Part shown: positions 47,641-57,930 of the stretch, in pieces
How the letters are laid out: every line of letters begins with the position of its first letter
Position numbering within the stretch: position 1 is the stretch's first letter
Made by a program: the position numbers and the translations under genes
Notes under the pieces: generated by a model
What the model was told of the DNA's origin: nothing
The model's database searches: none
What the model saw: the letters and a program-made list of their open reading frames with translations, nothing else
From: Ceratopteris richardii
Taxonomy: Eukaryota; Streptophyta; Polypodiopsida; Polypodiales; Pteridaceae
Reading direction: 5' to 3'
Length of the DNA: 64,000 nt
Assembly: GCA_020310875.1 (NCBI GenBank)
Contig: CM035414.1
Location: 197,985,641 to 198,049,640, forward strand

Positions 47641-48607
47641 AATCTCAAAAAAAGATGGAGATGAAGACTTTTCGGATAGATTAGAAGAGGAGACAGATTT
47701 ATAATATTTGGTACTCAAAGAAAAAAGAATCATGGCACATCGGATGACAAAAACCATTGTGCATTGTTGTCGCAATACAATGAACACTTCCATTTGAAAT
47801 GTCACTCTAATGAATCTATTTAAAAACAAAGGATATAATAGTGGATCGAACACAAAGGATGGGAAGTATTTATCACTTGAACATATTTAACTTAACGAAC
47901 GATTTTTTTCATTTTTTGTTATTTTCAAGTAGTAGCGCTCTAATAAGCAAACCGATAATTTATGAAGACTTTTCGAGCACATGAAAAGAATACTCTTTCA
48001 TTGACGAATAATGCATTCTTATTCACAAAATATATTCATGTGGACAAAAATATGTATAACCCAATAATCAACTTTTTATTGCACCACAACAGAACCTATC
48101 GCTACATCGGATGTAGTAACTTATGATGGTAGATTGATATCCATGGTTGAAGTTAAAGCTCCGCAAATAATGGAAGATTGGAGAAGTTGAACCCACTTTT
48201 TCATTTCATTCTTTTCATTACATGGCAAGTGCATAGGACATCATGGGTTAATCATGTAGCTCCATTCACCATGCTAAATAGAAACTAACTGAGCAGAGGA
48301 GAAACATTAAAGACGGTAGCCAAGATATTATCTGTGGAGTCTAAAACTAAAGAATACTCTCATACAAGTTTAAGTCATTCACATGGTTAAATACCTTACC
48401 CTACAAGTGTAAGTTAGTCATATGGTTTGATGTCAAGAACTAACTAGAATACGCAGATTCTAAAACCGAGAATTGCGTAGACATCTCTAAGTATGCTTAG
48501 CATCCAATGAGGATGATGTCCAAAATACGCATAGCACCAAAGATTGGCAACACATACATCATACGTAAGAGTCCTTAATATGATATCAAGATCCTAAAGA
48601 GTCTATA
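47641..48607. other. Unassigned interval between LRAT copies
   Basis: No supported gene. The phrase TGATATCAAGATCCTAA near 48578 recurs near 49537, showing the local duplication reaches here. Confidence 0.4.
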
Positions 48608-48833
48608 TTAAAACATGTCCTCATTAAAGATAACTACAGTGATAATATCGTTGAGCAGCAGGTTGATGATATTGGACAAGCTTCACACAAAGCTTGATAA
48701 GGATGACCAACCCAATTTGATAGGTAGATCGTCTACTGCAACGTTTGACAACATCCACTTGATATTTGCTGCGGACGTGATCCACAGAATCACCACTCCT
48801 TAACAGAGAAAGAACGGCATTAACTTGCCCACT

Positions 48834-48973
48834 TGTCGCATAATCCTAGTAGGAGATGGTTGAACCACACCTTAAGAGAGAGGATTAGGAAGTAATCCTC
48901 AACCATGGCTTTTGGGGCAAGTGGTTAGCCCATCGCACTCCTAACCGGGAGGTTGTGAGTTCAATTCCCAACA
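48834..48973 (+). repeat. 5' LTR of the TRIM (140 bp)
   Basis: Contains an inverted pair GGATTAGGAAGTAATCC and, at its 3' end, a tRNA-like block (48911-48973). Confidence 0.95.
48911..48973 (+). other. tRNA-like block at the 3' end of the TRIM LTR
   Basis: Has a D-arm-like GGGC-AAGTGGTTA-GCCC with a perfect four-base stem and an A-box-like AGTGGTTAGCCC. A CTCC..GGAG hairpin follows at anticodon-arm position, then the B-box-like GAGTTCAATTCCC. The T stem is imperfect and no acceptor stem is seen. The same block is in the other LTR at 49330-49392 with one change. Confidence 0.55.
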
Positions 48974-48974
48974 T

Positions 48975-48986
48975 TGGTATCAGAGC
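48975..48986 (+). promoter_or_regulatory. Primer-binding site of the TRIM
   Basis: TGGTATCAGAGC, complementary to initiator tRNA-Met, one base after the 5' LTR. Confidence 0.93.
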
Positions 48987-49239
48987 CTAATTGAGAAATA
49001 GGGCGAGACGGAGGTTCGTGCCTCATTCGTGGGCACTTGGAAAAAGTGCTTATCTGTGGTGAGTGTGAAATTGGCCTTGGATGAAGGCGCATGGGCATTT
49101 GCGCACCCACGGAGGGTGGGATAGGTCCAAACTTGGTCCATGTGCTGGAGTTTGAGGTTAGTGGAAGCGCTCATGCATGGAAAGTGGGTCCAAGAGTTAG
49201 AAGGGCCCACAAGTGAGCATTGAGGACAATGCTCAATCT

Positions 49240-49252
49240 AAGGGGGAAGGAA
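49240..49252 (+). promoter_or_regulatory. Polypurine tract of the TRIM
   Basis: AAGGGGGAAGGAA directly before the 3' LTR. Confidence 0.9.
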
Positions 49253-49392
49253 TGTCGCATAATCCTAGTAGGAGATGGTTGAACCACGCCTTAAGAGAGA
49301 GGATTAGGAAGTAATCCTCAACCATGGCTTTTGGGGCAAGTGGTTAGCCCATCGCACTCCTAACCAGGAGGTTGTGAGTTCAATTCCCAACA
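49253..49392 (+). repeat. 3' LTR of the TRIM (140 bp)
   Basis: Differs from the 5' LTR at two positions (CACGCC for CACACC, ACCAGG for ACCGGG). Confidence 0.95.
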
Positions 49393-49822
49393 CCACTCCT
49401 ACCGCCCTACATTTGGTTCATCACAACGAGTCCCGTTTTACAGTAGATCAGGAAATCCTCACAGTTGTTATGAAGGAGATCATACCTTCCAAAGCCATTT
49501 TCACAAAGAACTTTAGCACAGTGAACTTTTAGTTATGATATCAAGATCCTAAGGAGTCTCACAAATCATTCTCAAACAAGATTCGATTACTCTTAATGGT
49601 AACTACAAATGTTTGAAATCATGCAGATTCTATCATTGCTCGGAGGTTCAAGTACGAATAGACTCGGAGGTTGAAATAGGAGTAGCTACTCTCATTTGAT
49701 TGTGGACGTGATGAATAACACCCTTGTACATTAGACATCGAACATACTTTATTACTTAAAAGTCCCAAACACATCTACCAAATGTAATTTGTACATATCC
49801 AGGCCAACCGATCCCTCAATCC

Positions 49823-50345
49823 TCTTTAAAGATAACTTTAGTGATGATATGGTTGAGGAGGAGATTGATGTTTAGGACAAGCTTCACACAAAGGCTCATG
49901 AGGATGAGCAACCCAATTTGATAGGTAGATCCTCTACTGCAACTTTGACAACATCCTTTCGATTGCTAAGATCCGCTTGATATTTGCTGCTACCGCCCTA
50001 TCTTTGATTCATCAAGAGTCCCGTTTTGCAGTAGATTGCGGAATATTCACAGTTGTTATGAACCACATCTTCAACAGGATCAGCCTGTACAAGTGTGCAT
50101 GTTCCACCTCAAAGGTGAACAAAGAAAGTCATTTTATCAACCCCATACTCAAACCTATAATTCTTCCCTCCATTTAGACCCTGACACCATTGTTGTTCTC
50201 CATGTTTAGGCCGCATCCTCAACAATGGAAGGATTCTTGTGGGCCTAAGCTACTGAGAAGTTTGTTTGGAATTATTGTTGTTTCTATCTGACTGCCCCCC
50301 TTGTGCAGCGAAATGTATTACTTTATTGTCGCCAATGTAGATTCC
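49823..50345 (-). pseudogene. LRAT/NC-domain gene relic, exon 2 copy 3
   Basis: Minus strand reads [49 protein letters not shown] and then [16 protein letters not shown], keeping the catalytic Cys. It is broken by several stops and frameshifts, including one after GLLMNQR. Two exon-1 relics lie just upstream on the same strand. Confidence 0.8.
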
Positions 50346-50462
50346 TACCAAAAAGAGTCCCAAACAGAGAATAGTTCAATAAGCCTAAATGATTAGCTCA
50401 CATCATTTAGACATTCAAGAACAAATGATTGAAAAGAGAGAATAGTTCAATGAAGGGCAAAT

Positions 50463-50545
50463 GATTGACAAGTTACAGTGTGCGTAACTGTAACAGAATC
50501 TCCAGGTGTAAATGTGATCTTGTTCGATAAGAATCCTCACCGCAT
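50463..50545 (-). pseudogene. LRAT/NC exon 1 fragment
   Basis: Minus strand reads ILIEQDHIYTWRFCYSYAH, the end of exon 1 with the YSYAH of the catalytic His region. The start of the exon is replaced or deleted. Confidence 0.7.
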
Positions 50546-50626
50546 AGAGGACGCTGAGATGGAGGAGATCCTCAACGCAAGCATCGACTAATGCAAACAT
50601 AAGAACAGTGATGGAAATCCAGGAAC

Positions 50627-50775
50627 GTACCATAGTGTGCTTAAATGTAACAGAATCTCCAGGTGTAAATGTGATCTCCTGCCTGCAGTTGCTCTTTGCT
50701 GATCTTGTTCGACAAGAATCCCATACCGTATTTGCTCAGTTGCTCTTTGCTGATCTTGTTCGACAAGAATCCCAT
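50627..50775 (-). pseudogene. LRAT/NC exon 1, with duplicated N-terminus
   Basis: ATG at 50775 begins MGFLSNKISKEQLSKYG, then the next ATG at 50724 repeats MGFLSNKISKEQLQAGD and HIYTWRFCYI. The cause is a 51-bp tandem duplication, an exact multiple of three. A TAA replaces the Tyr codon of CYSYAHHG and HH has become HY. GTACGT follows as a donor-like sequence. A (CT)n tract (50799-50873) lies upstream. Confidence 0.78.
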
Positions 50776-50795
50776 ACCGTATTTGCTCGGTTATT

Positions 50796-50798
<3 letters not shown>

Positions 50799-50873
<75 letters not shown>
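50799..50873. repeat. (CT)n microsatellite
   Basis: Pure CT run, counterpart of 46843-46911. Confidence 0.95.
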
Positions 50874-50876
<3 letters not shown>

Positions 50877-51307
50877 TCCTAATGCGTCCTTCGGAAAAGG
50901 GGTCCTGCCGATTGAGGAATATATTGCATCTTCAAACCGATGTCGCATTTTGACAATGTCAATGTCGATACAGCCGCCCATCGTCGATCCGGAAAGTCAA
51001 TTGGTCTCCCGCTAGACTTGACTGTAGCTAGACTTGACTATACTTTGCCTCTTGCTAGACTTGACTCTAGGTACACATTTTTTATGGGAACTCAAAATCC
51101 ATGATGAGCGTCACAATGCCATGTCCTGTCCTGTGATTATGGGTCTGCGTGACCGGGGAGGAACTACGAACAGGAGACGACATTCACTCCTGGAAACCAA
51201 CAAGTGGTTGCCAAGAGACCAATGGAGGACGTATCTTTGGGATCGTCAAAGACAGAGATTAGTGTCATATGCATCGTGAAAGTGCGGGATTAGTTTGAAA
51301 CTGCACT

Positions 51308-51541
51308 TTGCACTCGAGCTTGCGAGTCGAAGAGATCGAAGAACCTGCAAACAAAATCAGCAAAGAGGAACTGCAAAGGCGGAGAGCTACAGGACTCCTT
51401 TTGAATAGGGTCAGCAAAGAGGAATTGGAGCTAGGAGCTGATCTTCACTCGTGGAGACCGTGCTACAGCTACGCTCATCATGGCACGTTTCTCATTCTTC
51501 ATCGTTGTTCGTTATTTTTGCATTCATCGATGCTTGTGTAG
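51308..51541 (+). pseudogene. LRAT/NC exon 1 on the opposite strand
   Basis: Plus strand reads NKISKEELQRRRATGLL, LNRVSKEELELGADLH and SWRPCYSYAHHGT. The catalytic-type His pair is intact, unlike in the other copies, but the start Met is ACA and a partial N-terminal repeat precedes it. No exon 2 follows in this orientation. Confidence 0.7.
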
Positions 51542-51559
51542 TCCGTCGCTGCCTATTCA

Positions 51560-52120
51560 TTGAGTCTCCTTAATCTCATAAAATTCAGCTTTCGCAACAT
51601 TTGTGCCTATCAATGGTACCACTGACCATCGCGAAAATGCTGCTGCATACTCTTAACCACTGCGAGTGACAGTAAAACAAAATGAGGTTATTTTCAGCTC
51701 TTTTCAACTTTAAATCCCAGCGTTTAGGTGATTTCCTCAAAAAAAGCATGCAAATACAGGATTTTTTTTTTTTCTTTTACGTTACATAACGTTGGTATTT
51801 CCAATGAGGTGGTATGGGCTGAAAGTTTCTGCATTAAAAGCGTCAAAAGTTTCAACACACATGTATAACCGCAAAAAGTTCCAGCACTTTTGGCCGTCTT
51901 TTTTTTGCAACAAGTTTTAGCAGGCATGTCGCTGAAAGTTTCGGCAATTTCTACTTCCACTGAAAGTTGTAGCAATTTTTTGCACTGAATATCAATGCTT
52001 AGTGTTATAGTGGAAGCACTAGAATTTCAAGCTTTCAGGTTTATAAAAATGTTCAAAAATTTTTGCAGGTCGGTACTTTGACCAAAGTGCACACGAGCTA
52101 TAGAGGACCTATGCCTCTAG
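51560..52120. other. Unassigned AT-rich stretch
   Basis: No supported gene. Short repeats of GAAAGTTTC/AAAGTTCCAGCA type occur at 51820-51970. Confidence 0.4.
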
Positions 52121-52129
52121 AAAGGTATT

Positions 52130-52455
52130 TTTCTTCTCTATCTCTCCCCCTCTCTCTCTCTCTCTCGCTCTCTCCCTTCCCCTCCTGTTTCTCCCCCTCT
52201 CTATATATATATCTCTCTCTCTCTATCTCTCTTTCCCTTCCCCTCACGTTTCTCTCTTCCTCTCCTCATGCATGCATGTTTAGTGTGTGTGTGTGTGTGT
52301 GCTCCCTTTCGTCATGCATGCATGCTTAGTGTGGGTGTGTGTGTGAAATGCAATCATGGTATTAGTAGCAAGTATGTGCTATAATGAGTGAGTGAATGAA
52401 TGCATTTTTCTAAGTGTGTGTGTCTAGATGCATAGGTCCATGTGTGCATGGCAGG

Positions 52456-52493
<38 letters not shown>

Positions 52494-52515
52494 TAGAGAG
52501 AGAGAGAGATATTAG
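52130..52515. repeat. Cluster of simple repeats
   Basis: CT-rich runs at 52130-52260, GT runs at 52286-52301 and 52332-52345, (TG)n then (GA)n at 52454-52510. Confidence 0.85.
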
Positions 52516-52527
52516 ATAGTTAGATAG

Positions 52528-55500
52528 TTTTTTTTTTTTTATATAAAGGAAGTTCGGCCTTAGCCTAATCTCCCGGACTTTAATTATATTGAAGAGAAAA
52601 AGTTACAAGTGAATGGGACTAGTGCCCATGGGACCCCCCAAATCCCACAACGCAGGGGAGGAGTACGGCAAGCTACAGGGCATTACAAATGAGGCGGATA
52701 ACCTTACCATCACCCTCATGTGGGACCCATTTGGGTTTCAACTTGTTGTTTTCGAGGAGATAGATACAGTGATGTCTAAACGGTGGTGATCTCTTGACTC
52801 GGGAGATTCTTTTACCAAGGAGAAATAAGGATTTCTCGATCGACCATTCCTTGGGAGTTTGGCCGAAATTGACGGCACAGCGCTCTCTCCAAATCTTCCA
52901 GAGAGCCTCACCTCTGATGGCATTCCATAGTCTTGATGAGCATCCGATCGCCTCACCCAACATCACTTGTTGCCAGTTGATTTGACTCGTTAGTCTCAAA
53001 ACGCGGCATACGTGATGCCAGATAACACGGGACTTGGGGCAGTCGAAGAACAGGTGGGCTAAATCTTCGATGCACCGATGACAACGCTTGCACCATGGCG
53101 GCACACCACAGATTTTGTTAGCCCTTGCATTAGTCCAGATTCCCTTATGCAAGACCTGCCACATGAGAACGGACTTTTTGACCTCAATTAGGGGGTGCCA
53201 AAGAGACATGAATTTTAGCTCCCACCGAAGTTTGGTCCAAGTAAGACACCACCTCTTGTTAAGGGTGTGGTGAACATCCAAATCCCCTTTTAAGTTTGGG
53301 ATTTCGGAAAGCTTCTTACCATTGCTCCATTTGAGGCCCTCCGAGCAAGGAAGATCCTGACCGCATAGAAGGCGGGTAGTTGAGCGGTCCCAGGCTAAAC
53401 ACCTGCTTTGAAGAAGAGTCCATTCCTCAAAGGTAACGCTAATTCTCGGATCCAAATCTTCGAACCTAATCCACTGGCTGGTCTCTTGTTTCTAGAGCTG
53501 TTTCCACTGTTCGAACCCCTTGTTCCATAACCGCCTTGCAGTTTGGAGGTTCCAAGATTCCACTCCCCTAATGCCACTGATCGGGAACCAAATAGAGTCA
53601 TTTTGTCTTATGCCAGCTGCCCACTTCCAGTCATCGCTGATTCTGATGAACTGTTTGGCCTTGTTCCAACTCTTCCATAAGGAACACACGAGGCTAGAGC
53701 CTTTAGGGCAGACCGGGTGGGGGGAGAACAAAAGGGTTAGAATCCCTATGTCCTTCCAACCAGGGAGGCCGACGAAGGTAAAGTCTTCCGTGTTTCTGAA
53801 AATCAATTTAGCCCAAGAGGACTCCCTATTGCTCCAGGCCTTGATAAGCCATTTAGCCGCCAGCTTGTCAGCAAGTCCAGCAATATCCAAAATACCCAAG
53901 CCCCCTGAGTCTTTCGGGCTAATGCAAGTTTCCCATTTGATTTTGGGAACCCCCCTTCTGTTGGGGTCCCCAGTCCAAAGGAAGTTCTTGCAGATTCTTT
54001 CTACTTTGGCCAAGTCTTTCTCCTTAGGTCTCCAGCACGAGATAAAGTAAATAATTGTAGACAACATAAAAGTGTTAATAACCATAGCACGTCCTGCCAG
54101 GTTGACTTGCATACCTTTCCACTGATTCAGCTTGCTATCCAACTTGGATAGTACCCAGTTCCATCGTTGGTCCATTGAGATGTCGAAACCCATCGGAATG
54201 CCGAGAAGACGGAAGACTTGACCGCTAGGGATAACTTGACACCCCCGATCCACCAACAATTGGGGAGTAGGCCCGCTGATCGCTCTAAAAGCAGTTTTAG
54301 CATGGTTGATTTTTGAGCCTGATGCCACACAAAAGGTGTGGAGGCACCACCAAAACACCTCAATGCTGTTTATATCGTTATGCACAAAGGCATTCATGTC
54401 ATCAGCAAAAAGTCTCACAACCATTTGGCCGTGATTTAGGGGTAAGGAGAGACCCTTGAGATTGCCAGCATCCAAGTGATGCTTTAATAGGCAGCTGAGT
54501 CCATTCGAGGCGATAGCGAATAGTAAAGGAGCTAGAGGGCAGCCTTGCCTAATTGATCTTTTTAAACGAATGGGTTCGGAGAGCTTACCGTTGATGTTTA
54601 TTCTAGTTGAAGCATTTCCAAGAAGAGTGGCAACCATCTTCGTGAACTTTTGGCTGCATCCAAGGTCTTTCAATGATTGAAGAATAAAGTCCCATTCCAA
54701 TCTGTCATACGCTTTGTCGAAGTCGATCTTAATGAAAACTAGATCTTGAGCAGACTCCTCAGCAAAAGCAAGGCCTTCCCAAATGTCAATAATTGCTTCA
54801 AGTATAGATCTACCTTTGATAAAACCTTTTTGGTCCTCGCACAGCCATGACTTTAAATGACAGGAGATTCTGTTGGCGATAACTTTTGCAATTATCTTGT
54901 ATCCAGTTTGGAGCATGGTAATCGGACGCCAGTTTTCAATTTTGTTTTTATCTCCCCGTTTATGGATTAACTTGATGACGCCATTATTCAGGCACTCAGG
55001 GAGGGCACCGAAGGAGAGAGCCTCTTGCCACACGAGGCGCAGTGGGGTGGCCACCTGAAGTTTGAAGGACTTAAAAAACTCATTGGTAAGGCCATCTGGA
55101 CCCGGACTTTTCCCATTGGGAAGGGCATCAATAACCTCGATAATTTCATTCTCGGAGATGTTGGCATCCAGCAGAGCAATCAAGTTCTATGGGATTCTGG
55201 TTTGAGCAACTCTTGAGATGGTTGCCATGGAGTCGCGCCTGTGGGGGGAAAGAGGAGTCGAGACCCCGAGAAGGTTGGTAAAATGTTCGACGATGATAGT
55301 TCTATTCTCCTCTTCTGTGCAACATTCAGTTCCGTTGTTATCGACCATTAGGGGGATGGATTCCCTAGCTTGTTTCCTTTTGAGGATGTTGCACATCTCT
55401 TTCGTTGGTTTCTCTGCCTTCCCTGCCCACCAATCTTTGAAGAAAATTTGGAGATTTTTCCTTTGGACCTCCTCCTCTAATCTTAGCCTACCCCTAATTT

Positions 55501-55622
55501 TCAAAAGACCCTGTTGGCATTGTAGTTTGCCTTTGTTCACCTCTTCTTCAAGCCGTGAGAGCCTCCGGTACACCGTTTCTCTTCTTTTTTTTCGAATTCC
55601 TCTTATAGCCTTTTGGAGATAA
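52528..55622 (-). mobile_element. L1-type LINE, 5'-truncated
   Basis: Minus-strand non-LTR retrotransposon ending in 13 A (T run 52528-52540). It carries a reverse transcriptase and a zf-RVT C-terminus but no ORF1 or endonuclease, the usual result of incomplete target-primed reverse transcription. AGTTAGATAG before the tail (52518-52527) resembles AGTTAGGATGA at 55623, a possible decayed target duplication. Confidence 0.88.
52673..55621 (-). pseudogene. LINE ORF2: linker, reverse transcriptase, zf-RVT
   Basis: Copies LINE RNA at the target site. One frame throughout, interrupted only by TAG at 55187-55189 and TAG at 53492-53494. The first part (55187-55573) is the region after endonuclease. 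The RT holds NGKSPGPDGLTNEFFK, a KLIHKRGD..NWRPITML block, FIKIDFDKAYDRLEW with the first catalytic Asp, RQGCPLAPLLF and the FADDM active site. The final part (52673-53455) includes CKRCHRCIEDLAHLFFDCP, a zf-RVT motif. Active-site residues are present. Confidence 0.9.
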
Positions 55623-55659
55623 AGTTAGGATGATAAATGTGACAAGTTATTTTTTTCCT

Positions 55660-56040
55660 AGTGGGCTATGTGGGGGGGGGGGGGGGGGGGGGGGGGGGGT
55701 ACATGAATGTGCAAAAAATCTGATGGGGAGCTAAGTGGGAGAGGATATGGGAGCTTTTTATGCTTGTAACTTCTTTTTTATAGCTTTTCGTATCCCAACC
55801 AAACGAGTTGAGGGGTACATGGAATGTGTAGAAAACTCTATGCTTAGGATGTAAATGGCAGAGGACATGGGAGGATGTATGGGGGCTTTTTATGCTTGTA
55901 AATCATCAATGATAGCTTTACATTTAGAGTAGACAAACCATTCAACTATAAGAGGCAGAGTGGCTCCTCGTACAATCTACAGTTGTAGACAAACCATTCA
56001 CCTACAAAGGTGGAGTGTCTCCTCGTACTTTCTAGAGATT
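55660..56040. repeat. Diverged tandem duplications
   Basis: A block ending GGGAGCTTTTTATGCTTGTAA (to 55772) recurs to about 55900. A block around GTAGACAAACCATTCA at 55931 recurs at 55987. Confidence 0.65.
55672..55699. repeat. Run of 28 G
   Basis: Uninterrupted poly-G within GC-poor surroundings. Length may be an assembly or sequencing estimate. Confidence 0.9.
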
Positions 56041-56261
56041 CTTATTTCTTTGGCTTGATTTGAGTGGGGCCTAAGGCCATAGTGATGTAGATGGTTGATC
56101 CCTTGACTTGATGTGTTTGCTTTAGTTGCATAGTGGCTCAAACCCCCTTGGTATTGCAAGAGAAAAAATTCTGGATAGTGAGGTGTCAAGCTTGATGGGT
56201 TGGATAGCCTTATTGAGCTTGTTAAGGGCTACATGAAGAAATTTTAAATCTCCCCCTATAG

Positions 56262-56415
56262 TGCAATCATGGCTTGTGTAGGGATCTTTGATTCAAGGGT
56301 AGCAAATTATGAATGCAATCGTGGCTTATGGAGGGATCTTTGAACCAAGGATAGCAAATTGTGAATGCAATCGTGGCTTCTAGAGGGATCTTTGAACCAA
56401 GGATAGAAAACATGA
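56262..56415. repeat. 52-bp tandem repeat, three copies
   Basis: Units begin TGCAATC at 56262, 56314 and 56366 with few differences (shared GGGATCTTTGA..CAAGG). No coding sense seen. Confidence 0.9.
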
Positions 56416-56919
56416 TAGTCTCAAATGCAAAGATCATCCAATAGATATGGTGAAATATACTAGCTATTTACACATCGTTCATATATGTTTTACATTATAC
56501 CACTAGGAGTAGATCAAATGGGTTACTTCAACACGGAGAGAGAGTCCCAAAACTTGAAGTATTGCAGGTATGATGCCCTTTTGGTTTTTTATAATGAGAC
56601 TAACTCATTAGGATGTGATTAAACTAAATTTGTGTTATCACTCAATCTAGTTTATCTTACCAATTGTAACAAGTGGATGTTTAATGGATGTAATGCAAAA
56701 ATGCATATACAAGATAGGAGAAATAGTGAGATAACTATATGTGCATACTTGAGTAAATGGCACATCAATCGTGTTTCTATAAGCAAGACAGGAGTTAACA
56801 TAGGGACTTATGCGTGAACTTCCAGGTGGATATCTTGCAAGTAAATCAACCCAGCAACAGTTGTGTGTGCAATAGAAAAGGCCACCGAGAGAGTATGTCT
56901 ATTGGAAGAGCGATTTCCT

Positions 56920-57930
56920 ACAAGTATTCTTAACATTTAAGTCCACTTGCTTGTACATTTGGTGGTGAGGTGGAGATTGTAGGCACTATGCATGCTCGAT
57001 GGATGTTTTTTCTACAAAGGTTTATGAAAACCTTGAAGGGTTTTGTGAGACAAAGAGCACAATCAAAGAGATCCATGGTAGAAGGATGGTAGGTACAAGA
57101 ATCATGTGTATTCATATCTTACTACCAATCACACTCTCAAAACAACATTGTAGAATTGTGGAGCATAAATGACGATGACTGAGTGGTGAATGATGCTCCG
57201 CAAGGCAATGGCGTCCTAAAGTGATTCAATGAGAAATCACAAACCAAAGTGAGTAATTATCGTATGATGAATAGTGATATCATGCAAAGGTGGTATAAAA
57301 TGTACCATAAAATGAGGCAAGAATAGATTTTCGCTTGCGAAGAATGGAACCAAACAATAAGGCTCGTTCCCTATCCAGATTTTTTGAGTCTTGTTCCAAA
57401 GATTATGAGTGCATTGTGCCTTCAAGGAATGATTGCAAGTGCAAAAGAAAGTGATGAATTAGTCTCCCTTGATGAGCAAGATTATGCATTTGGTCCAGAC
57501 TGACATGTAAGTACTTTTCTTTGAGTGTTTTGCAATTGTACTGCTTTAGCCAATTTCCTTGTGATTGTCTTATGTACAATATTGCAAATATAATGCATTA
57601 TGGTCACGAGGTAGTGGTTTTCGAGTGAAACAAATAGACAAGAATCGCTAAACATATGGTTGTGGAGTGATGGCTACAAGCAACACTAGCAGTGATGAAG
57701 TGCATCTTGATTACTTTGGAGTGATAAAGGATATTATTGAGAGTGTCACTTCTTCCCCTCTTGACCACTTTAAACCATTTCAAGTCTAGAATCAAATGCA
57801 AGAATCCTCTATAGTTCCTTGAATCTATACTATTGACTCCAATGCCATTTGGAGAAACCAAAATGACATGTATGTTTTTCCCCATCAATGCGAGCAGGTA
57901 CATAGGCTAAAGATATAAGTTCCATTGTTT
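56920..57930 (+). pseudogene. Rotten TNP2 transposase C-terminal part of a CACTA element
   Basis: Plus-strand fragments match the end of the E transposase: VGTMHARWMFFLQRFMKTLK, GFVRQRAQSKRSMVEGW, and then near 57690-57900 the DUF4216-like YFGVIKDIIES, IDSNAIWRNQNDMYVFPHQ and CEQV. Stops and frameshifts are frequent. Terminal repeats were not found. It is a third, much older CACTA lineage member. Confidence 0.7.

Larger units (their letters stand above)
48834..49392 (+). mobile_element. TRIM element (terminal-repeat retrotransposon in miniature)
   Basis: 559 bp with identical-length 140-bp LTRs, primer site and polypurine tract but no coding capacity; it would depend on enzymes of other LTR elements. 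LTRs begin TGTCGCATAA and end TTCCCAACA and differ at two positions. CCACT flanks both ends (48829-48833, 49393-49397), a perfect target duplication. The LRAT copy at about 45296 shows the corresponding empty site. Confidence 0.95.
48608..49515 (-). pseudogene. LRAT/NC-domain gene relic, exon 2 copy 2, split by a TRIM
   Basis: Colinear with copy 1 but interrupted at 48834 by the TRIM element. 49393-49510 encodes GRYDLLHNNCEDFLIYCK on the minus strand, so the catalytic Cys motif is retained here, then GLVVMNQM followed by a stop. 48608-48833 holds the downstream part. The front of the exon is missing. Confidence 0.75.

Noticed and set aside
50736..50981. Glu/Arg repeat protein
   Set aside because: It is the reverse reading of the (CT)n tract.
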